The notes below the pieces were generated by a model, which had not been told where the DNA came from, did not search any database, and saw only the letters and a program-made list of their open reading frames with translations. Of a DNA stretch of 64,000 nt, positions 33,101-48,546 are shown one piece after another. How positions within the stretch are numbered: the first letter of the stretch is position 1; every line of letters begins with the position of its first letter. Where the stretch lies: positions 22,896,589 to 22,960,588 of the forward strand of contig OY365819.1 in the NCBI GenBank assembly GCA_959347315.1. The letters run 5' to 3'. The stretch comes from Bimastos eiseni (taxonomy: Eukaryota; Annelida; Clitellata; Crassiclitellata; Lumbricidae). The translations under genes and the position numbers were made by a program.

Positions 33101-36100
33101 TTCTTTGGACATGTGATATGCGATCAGATGGAACTGGAAAAGGAAATGATGCTGGCATGTGGAGAAGAAAGGAAGAAAAGAAAAAATGGATGGATGAGAT
33201 ACACACAAAAAACTGGAATGAATCTGGAGGAACTATGGGACACGACTTCGGAAAGAAAGAAACGGAGAAGGTTGATCACGACGGTCGCTAGAGTTCAACG
33301 AACTGACAGCACAAGGTGCCTGATAAATTATATTTAGACACAATGTCTGCATGTAAAAAATAGTCTCTATCTAATATGTATTTGGATTTCAGTCAAGTCT
33401 TTTCTGTCAAGTCTTTTCCTGGACTGTGACAGCATTGTTCATTGTGTGACAATTATTTGGAATGAAAAGTAAGTTATGTATCAAATTCTGATATTTTTAA
33501 TAATAATAACTATAATAATTTCAGTTTACTTTCAAACTGACAAGCCGCAGTATGATTACACATATAGCATGAATGTATGATGATAAGTTATTACAGAAGT
33601 CGAACTTAACTGTCAGCGCATGTGACATCATACATCTAAGTTAACCAACACTGCTGACTAGCAAAAGAAGGACTAATCAACCTTACAGCGATGTGGGAAT
33701 CAAACTCAATTTTTGTGGCCACCTCTTTCCTAGTGTACTGAGTTCAGGATATTTATCTGGGTTTGAGACTAATTGTTAGGTCAGAGGTAAAAAGCTGCCG
33801 TTTGTCAGCTCCTAGTTATTGAGATAAAGGCTGAAGTATGCAAGAGGGGTCAAAAACACAGGAAATCGTTTTGTGGTATATTGTTACAAACAAATATGTC
33901 TTCTTTCAATATATGAAATTAAACAGGTTGAATTCGAATATTTAGTTGGAGAAAAATTACTTTTAATGCATTTGGTGTCAAGATTTGCATTGCTAAATAC
34001 GCATGTTTTCAGAGGCGAACGACCTAGATTTTTTCTGCATATCTGCCATCATTTGCAAAGTAGTGACCAGATTTTGAAGCCATGTGCTTTATTTCATACA
34101 GAATATAACCCTTTATTGTCCAGCAAAATTAGGGAGCATTCAAGTAATGGTTGCTAGGAACTTCGATGACACGAATATTCTGAAACTTTTGACTTTGATT
34201 TTCTCAGTTGTCATGATTTTACTAGTGAAAGAGTCAAACGAGTATAACTTAAGTTAGAATAAAGCTATTTTGATTCAATAAAAGTATTTGTAAGCACATG
34301 TATTGTAGCACATGATTCAATAAAAAAAAATAAAAAACGACAAGTGATGAGTTTTGACCACTGGCCTCACAATTGGTCAGGCCATTTATGTAGGCTCTGC
34401 AGCCCCATTTCAGTGTGCCTGGTCTCAGAAATCCCCATTCCACTGCTCGAGGTGAACTAGTTATTCCTTTAACATTTCCTGTGACACAGCAGCAACATGC
34501 TTCTTTGGTGGTTTGGCCATCCATCCGGAATGGCATCCATTTAAATGCTATTCCAGGTGGACTCTAAGAAGGTATCTTGGAGAGGTGCTATATAAATGCA
34601 TTGAACGAGTGCTATAGGAAGCAAACGATACTCTGTAACTTACTTTGGTCATGCGATTAAACTGTGAGAAACAATCTTCTTGAATTATCTTAAACGGAAG
34701 ACATATGTCCAGATGGTAAGCACTGGAGCGAGTCTCCAACAGAATTCGGTCTTCTCCTATGTCTAGACTCAGTGATGCCGCAACCTTCTACAAGTTACCA
34801 GAGGTAGTTATACATGGACATTATGAAAAGACAAATGAGCATTTCTGAGCAAATAAGACTTACCTGATATTTGCAACAAGTGTCTGATGCGATGCTCTTC
34901 AATGGCTGCCACTCACTGCACTCGACCTGACCTCTTGACCTCTGCCAAATGTGATGATGCTTGTGATAATAGGATGGTTTATTGCTCAGTCAGAGATGAA
35001 CTGCTGCTCTCTTCTTTTTTTAGCAACCCTTCTCAACTGCCGCGCAGTCAGTTTGAATTACCTTCCTCTTGACCTCTTGCCTATTGACCTCTGCCTCTTG
35101 ACCTCTGCTTTTGAATGCATGGGCAGCTGAGGGATGATTTATTGGAATATATGCCAAATACAACCATTAAAACTCCAATCAACACCAAATAACACTAATG
35201 AATGAAAATATGAGAACAATTAAAATGATGAACAATGAAAGAAGAAGTGCAATGAGACAGTTATTATTACACGGACGATTTCTAAAGCGCCGTAACACAG
35301 CCATACCGCTACAATGGCGCTAGTAGGGTCTTGTGATACCAGTTGTAACTTTTGTAATCATAGTTGTAATGTTTTATAGCACAACTTCAGGAGAAACTCC
35401 TTAGAAGTGCCCTCGACCTAATAAGACGAAACTGTACTCAGACAGAACATTTGGTATTCAAGATTTCTGGCTGCTCCCACAAACAACCTGCATAGTTAGA
35501 ATGCTTTATTTACCATCGACCAGTGCCGTTTTTAGGCATAGGCAACATAGGCGGTCGCCTGGGGCCCCGCCAATTTAGGGGCCCTCCCGCCAGGTAAAAA
35601 AATTAAATTATTTAAATTACTATTACCCGTTTGTGTCATATAGTGGCCGTGGAAATCAAATTTTTTTCAAATTAAAATTTTTTTTAATATCGGATCTTAT
35701 AGAGGACTTTTGGATGAACTGCAACGACTGGGATTATCCATAGCTAACATTAGAGGACAAGGATATGATAATGGTGCTAACATGAGGGGGCGAATTTCTG
35801 GTGTCCAGGCAAGGTTACTGGGACAAAATCCTCGAGCCTTTTTTCTACCATGTGCATGCCATAGTCTCAATTTGGTTTTGTGCGACATGGCCAAATCTTC
35901 AGTAGATGCCATATCATTTTTCGGTTTATGTCAGCGAATTTACGTGCTGTTCTCTGCTTCCACTCAGCGATGGAAAATATTCAAGAGAAACGTGCCTGGA
36001 AATACAGTTAAACCTTTATGTGAAACACGGTGGGAGAGCAGGGTAGAAAGTGTTCGAACATTGCGATATCAGTCTCTGGACATTTATGATGCGTTGGTAG

Positions 36101-39100
36101 AAGTGTCTGAGGAAGCCAGAGATCCAAAAGCAAAAAGTGAAGCCAAGTCATTGGCCAATGAAATCACTAGCTTCAAGTTTTTAACATCTGTTGTGATATG
36201 GTATGACATACTTGTTAAAATTGAAGGTGTAAGTAAAGTAATGCAGAGCACAACATTGCAATTGGATTCTGCATTAACCCTTCTGAACAATACACGAGCA
36301 TTTTTGGTAAAGTATAGAGACCCTGGATTTAAGGAAGCACAGGTTACTGCAAAAGAATTGGCAGAAACATTGGGTGTTGAGCCAAAATTTTCTCATCCAA
36401 GCATAAAAAGAATATCGCGGAAAAAACGTCAACGTGATTATGAAGGAATCGATGATCCAATAGTATGTCCTGAAAAAAAATTTCAGGTGGAATTTTTCAA
36501 TGTTGTAATTGACAAAGCAATATTTGCTGTTGATGAAAGGTTCATTAGCTTACAAGTTCACCAAGAAAATTTTGGTTTTTTATATGACATAAAGAAATTA
36601 AATTAAATGGGAAAAAATTAACTAATGGCAAAATGTACGAAACTGGAGAATATACTATCACATAATGATAGTTCTGATTTAAATGGAATTGAACTATACA
36701 AAGAGTTGACTACATTGCCGTCAATATTGCCAAATGCAAAGTCTGTGTTGGACATTATGCAATTTATCCATAACAACCAGCAAATGGATAGTTATCCAAA
36801 TGTGTACATTGCTCTTCAAATTTTAATGACAATGCCTGTAACTGTAGCAACAAGAGAGAGGAGCTTCTCTAAGTTGAAATTAATTAAAAATTACCTCCGA
36901 TCAACGATGAGTCAAGAACGTTTGACTGGACTTGCTATCCTATCGATTGAGCAAGGAATAGTCTCGTCATTGTCATATGACAGTATTATTATAGAATTTG
37001 CAAACATAAAAACAAGAAAAATTAATTTTAATTGAAGTACTTTACTTAATCTGACAGTTTCTGACTTAAAGTAACTGGAAGTTTGGAACTCGAATATTTC
37101 TAAATTTTCATTTTGAATGAAACTAAGTTAACTAAGAATGAATATATGAATTTTTAAAATTTCAAAAAGATTTGAAAGATTTTGTCCTTACTATGAGTGT
37201 TAGGAATGGTCAGTTTTGCGTTTTCGTATGCTTGAAAACAGTTGGCAGATGGGGCCTTATCCCTATAGTTTTAGGGCCCCATACAATAATGTTGCCTAGG
37301 GCCCCACAAATTCTAAGGACGGCCCTGCCATCGACCATCGATTATTTATTATATATGATGTCTGTACATCAGAATGCAGATTGCAGCTGGTACAATAAAG
37401 AACATACTCACTTACTTACTATTGCAAAATAATTATTACAGAACTAAATACTAGCTCTACCTCTAAATTGAATTAATAACTTACCACTTTTGGCAGTTGT
37501 ACTTCGGCTACCAGATAGTCCGGGTGCCCTTCAGCTGGCTCCTTCATCAATACATACAGCGGCTCTTCACTCCTATAAATAAGAAATAGAAACTATACAG
37601 GGTGGGCCAAAAAAAGTAACCCCCTACGGATTTTTGCGAATATTCCGGCCAAAAGTACGAAATATTAAATGAATTTTTACAGGCTGAAAGTCAATTCATA
37701 TTCGCATATATCTGCCAAAATTGACTAAAATATTTCAAACAGAACAAAAGTTATATCACTTTTAATGAGTGCAACCACTGATTTTTGATGGTCAAAAAAC
37801 ATTTAACGCTGCTAAAAGTTATAAAAAGCGAATTTTATATGTGTAAGTCCGACCACATACTAGGAGGTTTGCTTCTACTGATTAATACCTCAGCTCGCCA
37901 TCTTTGGTTTATGGTTCCTGAGAAATGGCTCATTTGACCATTTTGGCCATATGACCCTGGCCTCCAAGGTCACGTGATGTTCAGGTTTATCGAAAATACA
38001 TTTTTAAAATTCTATACCCCTGAAAACCATATCCTGTACACAAAACTCATACTTGTATCATCCATGGTTCTTGAGAAATGACTGCTTAACCATTTTGACG
38101 ATGTGACCTTGACCTCAAAGGTCATTTTATGTTCAAGCAATATTGAAAGAGTTTTTAAAATTTATTGCAACTGCAAACCGTATCCTGGACACCAAACTCA
38201 TCACTGCGTCATTCTTCATTCTTGGTTTCAAAGAAATGGCTGATTAACCATTTCTGCCATATGACCTTGACCTACAAGGTCACACGATGTTCAGACATTA
38301 TTAAAAATATATTTTTTTAAATTCCTTGACCTAAGAGCCATACCTTAGGCACTAAAATTACCTTTCTATCATGTATGGTTCCAGAGATATAGAGATTATA
38401 TATATCAGGGAGGCAATTTTGGCCGCCATCTTGTTTTGTGAGAGTCTGCAGGGGTTGCGAGACACCCACTGTAAACTTTATGAATCTCCAACATCATGTA
38501 AAGAGGATGACACCAACCGCATACTTCCATGACAAAAACTGCCACGGGATGACATTTGCTCACGGACTATAATTGTTGAGTCGTACTCCAACCTGAGAGT
38601 CTCGTCATCTGCGACTATTGATTTTTTCATAAAGGGAGGTTACTAATGGTCTGCACCACGTGAAGGTGGGCAGAGAGGTCTTTGATCCATCAGCCAAGGT
38701 CGGTTCCGAGTCTATGCTCATTAGAGACGTAGGTCAGGTCTCTACTACCTGCTTTACTCTAGACACGCTAGAGTGACTGACAGACCTTAGCAGACCTGAA
38801 ATGTCTTAAACACATTAAAATTTAAACAAAAATAATTTTTAACAGTATTTTAGATTACATTTTTAATAGCTAGAATTTTAATGATTATTATTTTTCTTTA
38901 AATTTGCCATTTTCCAACCATTGATAGCCAAGTTTGGCATAAGGCTACTAGCATAGCATAGCATTGTATGAGTATAAAGTCCAGGTTTCCCTGTAGTCCA
39001 TGTTGCACCATTGGTTAAGAGAATTGCATAATATCAACTTCTAGATGACATTTCAGACATTAAAAACATTATGCTTTAAAATGGTAACAATACGACTCTG

Positions 39101-40180
39101 TTGATAGGCTCCAATTGTAGGTACATATAGGATGTACATAGCCTATTTGAGTATCTCTCAAAAGCACACAGGCACCTATAATTTAGATGCATCTCTCAGA
39201 TCTAATCAATGCATTTGAAGATAACTTGCAAAGACACATATGCTGCAACAGGGCACAAATGCATTGAGAGACTGCTCCAGGAGGACGGTATAACAAACGA
39301 GAAGGCTCATTACAGACTCGAGTTGATGCGTGATAGCGCTTGTGAATAAGCTGGTGCCCTGCACCGCTTACCTTAAGAGTAGCACTTAAAAAATGTAAAG
39401 TTTATGATAACTATTATGCCATTGTGGTACCTGCATATCCCAATCAGCAGTCAACAAAATGCATTGAAGAAAATTTACTTGTTTTTAGTCAGTTGGGCTG
39501 AACAGGTTGTTGAAGAGGTCCTTGAGAGAGGTGAACAGTCACCCACACTTGACTGGCTGAAACCAAATATAAACAGAAATCAGTTTACAGCAGAAACAGC
39601 AGCAGAAAGTTAGTTTCCAATTGTAATTTTCTAATTGTAATCACAAGTTACTCTAGCATCTCTTCCGAGAGTTGCTAAAGATGCTGATGACATTTATAAC
39701 ATGTCAAACACATCTGCCTCATTATATCCTCTGTACAATGTAAGAGCTCGTGCCAAGCCAGGATGAAGTATGAGGAATTGCAATTGTAACTTTTGAATGT
39801 ACTCTGACATTCATCAAGAAACAACGCATGGGTGCCACTTTGACGACCTGAAACAATGAAATCAGAGTAAAATAATACAGACTCCAGGTGCTTTCAGAAC
39901 TGTGAAAGGGACAGACTGAAGAATCGACTGTGGCTTTGCAACTCATTCTATGAAACAGCTTAAAGGCCAAGTTTTTAGGGTGGGCAGTTTTGCGACAAAC
40001 TGCTCTGTACCCCACCCACCTGCGACAAACTGCTTGTCAATCAAACTGCTGAACTCATTGAGTGGGGCTACAGTCAATAAGTGCTATATTCAAGTCCACC
40101 GCCGGTCAATTCCTTTCAATTGAAATGCCTGCACGCCTCTGGGCCGTTCTCTGTCTGTCTGTCTCTGTACATACATCTAC

Positions 40181-40218
<38 letters not shown>

Positions 40219-43200
40219 CATGAGCCAAAGTGCAATAGGACGCATACAGGATATCAGCCCATGGACCATTATAGATCACTCGGCTCGTGGAGCAATCTTG
40301 GCGATTGCCTGTGGTCACTGTTGTTTCCGTTTGTTTCTCTGTGAGCTGGTCCGCACACACACACGCACACACATGCTGTTTATATTTATATCTCTGAGCT
40401 GAAGGACTACCTGTGAATTTCTATCTCACAGTTGTGTCTTAGCATTCACTCATTATAGTAAGCGCCTTTTCGCCAGCTATATTTATTTCATATGGTTTTC
40501 AGGGACGCGTTGAGAATAGGGCACACAACCCTGAATTGCAAGACTGAGACATTGTGACATAATGTAAATAGATGACTAATTGTAATGCCATTCAATGCAA
40601 TGAATCTATGTATATATACATATATGTGTATGTATATAATGTTTGTCTCATTGAGTCTGTATGAGAAGAGTCACCTTCTTTGAAATAGAATGTTCCCTCT
40701 CTCGTACAAGCAATAGGCCTATGTATCTTGTATTGACAGGTGTCAAAGTTGGTCCATCTGTTTATGTTCTTGCAGAGTGGCAGTATGTAAACAATAATGG
40801 CACCGCTACCTCTCCCCCGCCTCCCCCTCTCAGACTAAACCACTCAGATGTTCACTCTTTTGATGATCGATATATGCATACAGCAGAACTCTGTAGTTTA
40901 TATTACATAGTACCAAGCAAAAGCGATCTAACAATTCGTGTCGATCGCGATCAGGAAGAAGCGATAAGAGCCTTTTTATTCATAACGACTAGGATTTTGA
41001 ACAAATTGGTAAATACAGAATGCAGTATATGTATTTATTCCAAAAATAGCTTTTGTGTAACCTAAGAACGTACTGTATTTTCGGTCTTATGCATGCCATG
41101 ATTATTCAGGCCACTATATTATATATATATATATATATATATTATAAGAGCATCAATTTGAATACAATATAGGCATTCAGCATGGTCATGATAAGAAACA
41201 TATATCTGTACTGAATAAAACAGCTGAAAATTGAGAGCTCTTGAATGATCAGCTTCTGATGCAATAAGAATGAAGACTCGTATGAAACGTATTTCAAGGT
41301 ACATTTGCTTTTGATATCTGATTGGATATAGGTTGTCACGTGTGTATAACAGTTCAGGTTCCCCAGATCAGAGAAACAATATAACAACACTGACCCCAGC
41401 CAAACGCCATATATATGTACATATGTATATATATATATATAAACATAATGGTCCAGGGGCTGGTGGGCCCATTGAGAGTCGTGCTCTCTGAATAGTGCTG
41501 CATAATTTAGGTCACATGTCAAAAATAGGAAGAATATATCAGCCAGCATATAATATGATCAATTATAATACCGGGGAACAATAAGCAGATCTCTCTCTCT
41601 GTATATATATATATATATATATATACATATTTGCATACATATATATGCACACTTATATATACATGCAGCATTTGATAGCATTCATCCAGTATTCATTTCA
41701 GTCTATTTCTCAATTACACTCGCATCGGTCATCATCACGTAAAAACAAACGCAAACAACAATGACCACAGGCAACCGCCAGGATTTGGCTCGTGGCTTCA
41801 TCCCTTGAAGTCGCGATTTACAACACTGCAGCAAACTTCCCGCATGGGTTTGGTTGCACTTTTCACACGTTTGACGGGAGGCTGTCCACGAGCAGCTTGC
41901 AAGATGGCCGTACTGGCTAAAGCTGCGCACACACACACACACACGAATACAGGCACGAAGGCATATGAGTGGCATATCAAGTACAGGTGTGTAGATGCAT
42001 ATATTTATAAGGACTATGAAGCACGATCATTGTTTCAATTGTTATTTCCAGTGCATTTCCCTCAGCTGTCTACTTGGCCCATTTGAGCCTATTCAGATAG
42101 ACTGACCACACCGGTCCATTTGTTTAAGATTGTACCCCAGGCGGATGAGATGCTTTGGAGAGATCTGATTGGTAGCTAGCAGGCGGCAGGTATTCATTAG
42201 ACCACGCCCTAAAAACCTGGCCTTTAACAACTGAAAGAATACTGAAATGATAACATAAGGAACTGCACGGCCACATCTCACATGTGGCAAGCAATCAAAC
42301 ACAGCTTTCAGTGTTAAAAGCCTTAATGAAAGTTTAAAGTCCAATAGCAACACCTGATCTTAAATAAAATTACATCTATTGTCTATCTATTCTTTATAAT
42401 TCGTTGCCACCCTTAGCTGATAGAGCATACAATGATGCATCACAAACAAATCATGAGCAAAATTACAAAAAGTCAAAGGGTTATATTTCTGTGTCAACTC
42501 GACCAGTTTTGGTAAACATCCCCCACTGCATGCTTTGAAAATTTTTGCCCAGTACAGTGTGACAAGCTCCTTTTCGAATGGCCAACAGAGTCCATGGATG
42601 TTGCAGTAAGAACCCTTCGGTCAATTGCTCGCCGTAAGGATTGCCATCCTCTGCAGACCCAGAGGCAGAGGAAAGTCCAGCTGACCGTCTTCCAGCATCA
42701 GCGAGGGAATGCGTGCTCTGTTGGGGCTCAAATCACCAGCTGTCGCTCCTCCTCTTCAATACTAAATAGTCCAGGATTTCAGAACATGGTGTCTGCTCTG
42801 GATGGGAATCCATTAGTTGTGCTTCTGCACCTATTGTGAATAAGCTGGTGCCCTAGGACAACAGCGATTCACCTTGCAGGTGTGTCTTCCTGTGATTACT
42901 CTTCTCACCATCTGAGCACTGTTCAATTGTTCAGATTTAAAAAAAATTTCAGCGACTAGCATTATTTAGTTTGGCATGGACAACACTTTTTGAAGTACTC
43001 AAACCTACAATAATTGTATAGATACATGCACGTCATCCAGATGTATGTATGTATCTTCTACATAAACCATAATACTGGAAGCAGTAGAAAAGATGCAATT
43101 TAACATTAGACTGTGACTCAAGCCAACTAAGATGCAGTACACATTTGACAGTGCATCTGAAAAATGTGGTAAAACACTGATGATATTGTGAAATAGCTGT

Positions 43201-46200
43201 GATTGCAATCAACAGCCTCCAGCATGGACAATGGGGTCTGCTTCTAGACAGAGATTTATCAATACAGCATTGCATGAACTTGCTTTGCAGGTCTTGCTAA
43301 TACCAGTTGCACCAGATATGCCAAACAATGAGACTGACAGGCAACGAATTAAAATATAATATCCTAATCGACCATGGCAAAGCTACCCAGACATGAGAAG
43401 AGGCCACATAAATTATGTCTGAAAGTGGGCAAGCTCAAGTCTCCTACTCTGCGAATGGCTACTGTGAGCAAATCCTTCACAGCTCAGCACTATCGACTAA
43501 TACCTTGTCATTAGATAGCACTGGCACTTAATAAGAATCAATCAATCAATCAACAACCATGGGCTCATCGCCCATAAGTGTCTGATGATGCCTTTCTGAC
43601 CACATCCCTCCACACCTCTCTGTTCATTACAGTTTGGCCTAACGCTTCCATCCCATTCTTTTCAATGTCCATTTCCTATGTGGTCTTCTGCTATTATTTG
43701 TTCCATCCATTGTTCCAAAAACCAGTGATCATCTTAATTCTGCAAATATGTCCGCCACAGATCTCTGCGCCGATCCAATAAATGAAGAAGGTTTGTCAGA
43801 TGGGTGTCGAAGCTTCTTGTCAGAGGTGATGTAAGCACAAATGCTTAAAATCACATCAATTCACAAATGCTTACAATTACATTAACTAAGAATTGATTTC
43901 TCATCTTTTAACCCTATAATGACCAGCATCATTGATTATGCCTTACGTCTTACTGTCCACACATCATAAAAAAGTTAAATGATAATCATCTGTGAATGTC
44001 ACCTGTTCATTTCTACGATCCATGGCTTACTTCTACTTCGAACGTTCTGCTCAGGAAGTGAACCAACAAAACGTCGATTCTTCAGAATTCGCCAATCTAT
44101 AGAAAATGTACAAAGCATCCAATTTGCTGTTGACTGTGGCTGAACAATCATCATCAGCATCACCACTGGCTAAGACATGATATCAGCAGACGACCTCTCA
44201 CTTCTTGTCTGCTTTTCTACGTCATCTTGGTGCATTATTTATAAAAGAGCAGAACTTGCATGCCAACATGCAAAAAAGTGGCTCAAAACTCATTATTTCT
44301 TCATGACTTTCAAGGATTTGAAGGAGCTACAGTAATTACTAATATATTCTCAGCCATCCTCTTTTTTTAAATTTAAAGGTAGGTTGTCAAAGTGCATCTT
44401 CTCCTGGCAACTGGCTCAGATTCACATTTTGGTGTGACCTTGTGCATGTTACAAATGTAAATTAAGGAAAATTAACTAAAATTAATTAACTATCTACCTA
44501 TCGCCAATGTAACTTTTCTGTCTAAAATTCTACAGCACAATGTTGCTAATCAGTTGATTAAAAATTTACATGTAAATGAGATCATTGCGAGATCCCTACA
44601 CAAAATAGTGAGTTTTGAGTTGCTTTTTGAAGGAAGGAATTGAATCTGAGCTACGAAGAGAGAGTGACAGTCGATTTCATTTCTTAGGAGCAGAGACACG
44701 AGAGCCTTCAACTGTTCTGCAACATGGCTCAGTTAAAAGACCTGTACTTGATGATCATACGCAATGCGGAGGGATGTAAGGAGTTAGTAGAGTAGGTGGC
44801 GATGAAGGCTGTACGTCAAACACGCCAACTTAAATTTTATTCTGAATTCTACAGGAAGCCAAAGCAGCAGGTGGAGTAGAACTGAGGAGTATGTTTGTAG
44901 TAGGACAAGCAGTACTATTCAAGCTAAGGTGCTTTGGATGAGTTGCAGCCTTATGAGTAGAAGGTCTGAGAGACCAACAAAAAGAAACAGTTCTGCTAGC
45001 TGTATTCATGTTCAGCTGAACAGCATCAAATGCTATTTGTATAAGTAGACTACAGTTAGAAGGACTGCAGCAATGCACAACACTGTTCAAACCTTTAACA
45101 AGTAATAGCCAATCAACTCCTATGGTTTCCCATGAAGTAACCATTGACTGATGCCTTGCACTTTACCATTGGATATCATACGAAGCTGAGCAATTATTTT
45201 GCTAAGTTGAATAAGTAGACTTTGGTCACAATAGAGCAAAAGCATTCTGACATATTGGAAAGCATCTATATAATAGAAATGATATTAAAAGATTATTGGT
45301 TGACTAACTTCTGTCAAGTGTAATGTTATATTTGTTCTCAAGACCCTCTAATGCAACCGTCAGAAAAAACCCCATCAGGGCATCTCGCTTCTGAATGCGT
45401 TCATAGAAGTTCGGATTGATAACAACATCATAAGCTGTGCATCCATTTCCACCTAAAAATCAAATGCAATAGGGTACAATACACTTCCTGAATGTACATA
45501 ATAAACTGGAGCTATGAGAATATTAAACACTGATATATGTCAGCATTACTGAAATATAGCATATGGAAAATATTGATTATTGCCCAGAGCAATCGTGAGA
45601 GAAGAACATGATCAAGGTCTGTGTATAGAGTAACCAACTGAGGTGAGGCTATGACCCATACTCTCTGCATTATAAGCAGAATGCTCTAACCAAAGCAATA
45701 GGGCCAAAAAACATGAAATCTAAAAGAACTTAAAAACATTGACCGAATGAACTTAAAACATTAGTCCATATTTCATACAGCTGCTCTGGTTTCATGTTGC
45801 GTTCTTGGTTGCGCTCCAAATTAATTGCGTTATCTTTGTTGCTCAGTGTTCAATTTTGCAGTATGTCAGGTGCTTTGCTCTGCATCAAGGGTTGAGCTCC
45901 TAGTTCCATGGGCTGATATGGCTGCTAGGCAGCGTCACACATTTTCTGGAATGACACTTGAGCTTTGCTTTTTACCGGTAGTCCTCAATGAAGACCTTAA
46001 TAATATTAATAATAATAACGCCGATTTATAAGGCGCCGTAAACGTGACCCAAACCACTACAAGGACGCGGTACAACCTAATACGAAAGTCAGCAGACAGG
46101 ATAAGCTTAGTTTCACAAGTAGCTCAAATTTCGTTCCTTCAGTTGTGGATGAGCTGTTAGCATTCTTTTCTTTACTTCCACAGCGTTTTTGAATCAGACT

Positions 46201-47686
46201 CGACGCTACCTCTGTGACCTTATCTGTTGTCTCCTTTCGACTGTCATTGTCCTCTTCTTTCTTTCGACCGAAAGGACCTCTTGGTAACATGGACTTGAAT
46301 GGCTTCTGCCCAGTACCACATCTGCTGACCCCTTGCTTTGGAACAATATTCTTTGGAACAATATTTTCACTTAATTTTAACTATTTCTGTCCGTACCCTT
46401 AAGCTTTCTCTTTTTTTGTGGAGCTTTCGCACTGGGAGCGCCTCTGAGTAGATGGTTCTGGGAGAGGCGCTATAGAAATCTGTAAATACAAAACAATATA
46501 TAGTTCACCTCAGGCTATTTCCTTCCAAACACTGGTTCAATACCTCATAATCGTTGAGCATCCACTGTTCTAGACTCCAGGCTCTCTTCTAATAGCCTCT
46601 CCCTGAACCTTAGCAAAACCCAGTACATCTGGCTTGGTGGCTGAGATTAACTAGGCAGGATCAAGGTCTTCCATCAGGCTTTCCCCAACATCTCCTTTTC
46701 CCTATCTGTTCAAGATCTTGGCCTCTTTCTTGACCCTACCCTTTCCTTATCTGGTCACATAAATGCCCTTTCTCGCTCCTGCTTCTATCACCTTCGCCAG
46801 ATCCTCTCTATTAGACAAGCGCTCTCATTACATGCTGTGTCCACGCTTGTGCACGCTCTGATCTGCTCTAGAGTTGACTTTGGCAACATTGACTTCATTT
46901 AGAGCTGTACCGATATCACTTTTTGCCGATTATGCTGATACCGATTATTGCCGATTACTCATTTGCCGATACCCGATTGTTTTGTCGATTATTTTGCCAA
47001 TTATTTCATTGTGTTTTCCAAGATGTGCGGTTCCAAAAGAAAGACCTACTGCTACTGCCTATTGTTGTGATACAAGCAAACACTTGCTCCGTAGGAGACG
47101 TATGCATGTAGTTGGGGACTAATCCTAGGCAGGCAATACAGATTAGTCACACCGCCTGCCATCGAACTGTGCTCAGGGTAATTAATGGCCAAAGAATGGC
47201 TGGCCAATTCACAGCCACCCATCTAGTCTCAGCCTCTCAGGTGACTAAAATGTTTCGGGAGATCTGATTGGCAACTAGCATGTATTCATTAGGCATGCCT
47301 CCACGATGTACAGTTTCTCTGTTGAATTGGCCAGCCATTCATGGGCTTGAATTGGCCAACCATTCTCTTGGTCTTTAAAGGAATAACTTCGGGCTCGAAA
47401 ATCAGACCGCCCATCTAATCAATATGCATTTGCTTACTTCCAATAGCCTTTCAAGGCCTGAGGAACCTCAGTCTCACGTATGATAATAGCAGCCGGCTAA
47501 TTGAAACGGTAACAATTTGCCCAGTCTTTATGAATAGACAGTTGTGCACCAAGATATAAGTATATTCAGAGCACATTAGCATTTGGCATCAAACAGGGTA
47601 TACATTCATTTGTGCAGGGTATACACACTGACAATAATAGCTTCGATTGCCTGGCGATGACTTCCTCATAGACTGTGCCTCGGCTT

Positions 47687-47726
<40 letters not shown>

Positions 47727-48479
47727 ATACATACATACATACATAAGAATTGCTATGTTGTACTCATCCATGGTACTCGCAGACTCCAGGGTTCTGTGGT
47801 CGAATATGTGACATTATAAGTGTGTGGTAACTTGACTTAATGTGGTACATAAACAAACAAACAAACTTGTTTTTATTGACCTTAGCATTTACATTATGAC
47901 AAAGTTAATAATAAATTGATATGACATGTAAGGTTCAACAGGAGGATAAGACCCGAGAAGGACCGAGGTCCTGAAGGGAGGCCACCCACATATTAAGAGG
48001 CAAAAGTTGTGATGGTCAGAGGTCTTAAATAATACTAAAAAGGAAAAAAACACAGCTTAATTAATTACTAGCTATAAACAGCATTGTTCGAGTTAAATTT
48101 ACACATTTGCTATGCCTGCCTTTACAGTCGTTCATGTTAATGATGATTATGTTGATAATGATGATGTCAGAGTCATACATAGATCATTGTTATGCAGTAT
48201 GTATTTAATCCAACGAAGTCAAAGTAATATGCTCACGTATTTTTATTTTAAATATATAAACATTTGGTAAGTTCTTCAATTTTTCTGGAAGGCTGTTCCA
48301 GAGTTTAGCACCCGAGTATTTGATTGTGAATGTTCTTGTATTCGTGCGAGTGTATACATGCCTGTGAGAGGAGGAGGTGGAGCGTAGACAAAAGGGAGTG
48401 GCCTCATACACGTGTTATAAATATACATATACACGTGTATATATATATATATAGTTTTATATATATAATTTCATATATA

Positions 48480-48546
<67 letters not shown>

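Noticed and set aside
39721..39857. Missing PIH1D1 exon: minus-strand frame after the acceptor cattgtttcag at ~39852
   Set aside because: Phase would fit, but the residues (RQSGTHALFLDECQS...) do not resemble PIH1D1 and no donor follows in place.
40661..41065. 134-codon plus-strand frame as a gene
   Set aside because: No motif, no splice context, low-complexity proline/asparagine patch; treated as chance.
42594..42839. Plus-strand 81-codon frame as an exon
   Set aside because: Ends at the dispersed gtgaataagctggtg motif and lacks splice sites; more likely part of a repeat.
45627..45697. Functional tRNA gene with an ATA-type loop
   Set aside because: The T-arm and acceptor stem do not pair and the B-box is degraded.
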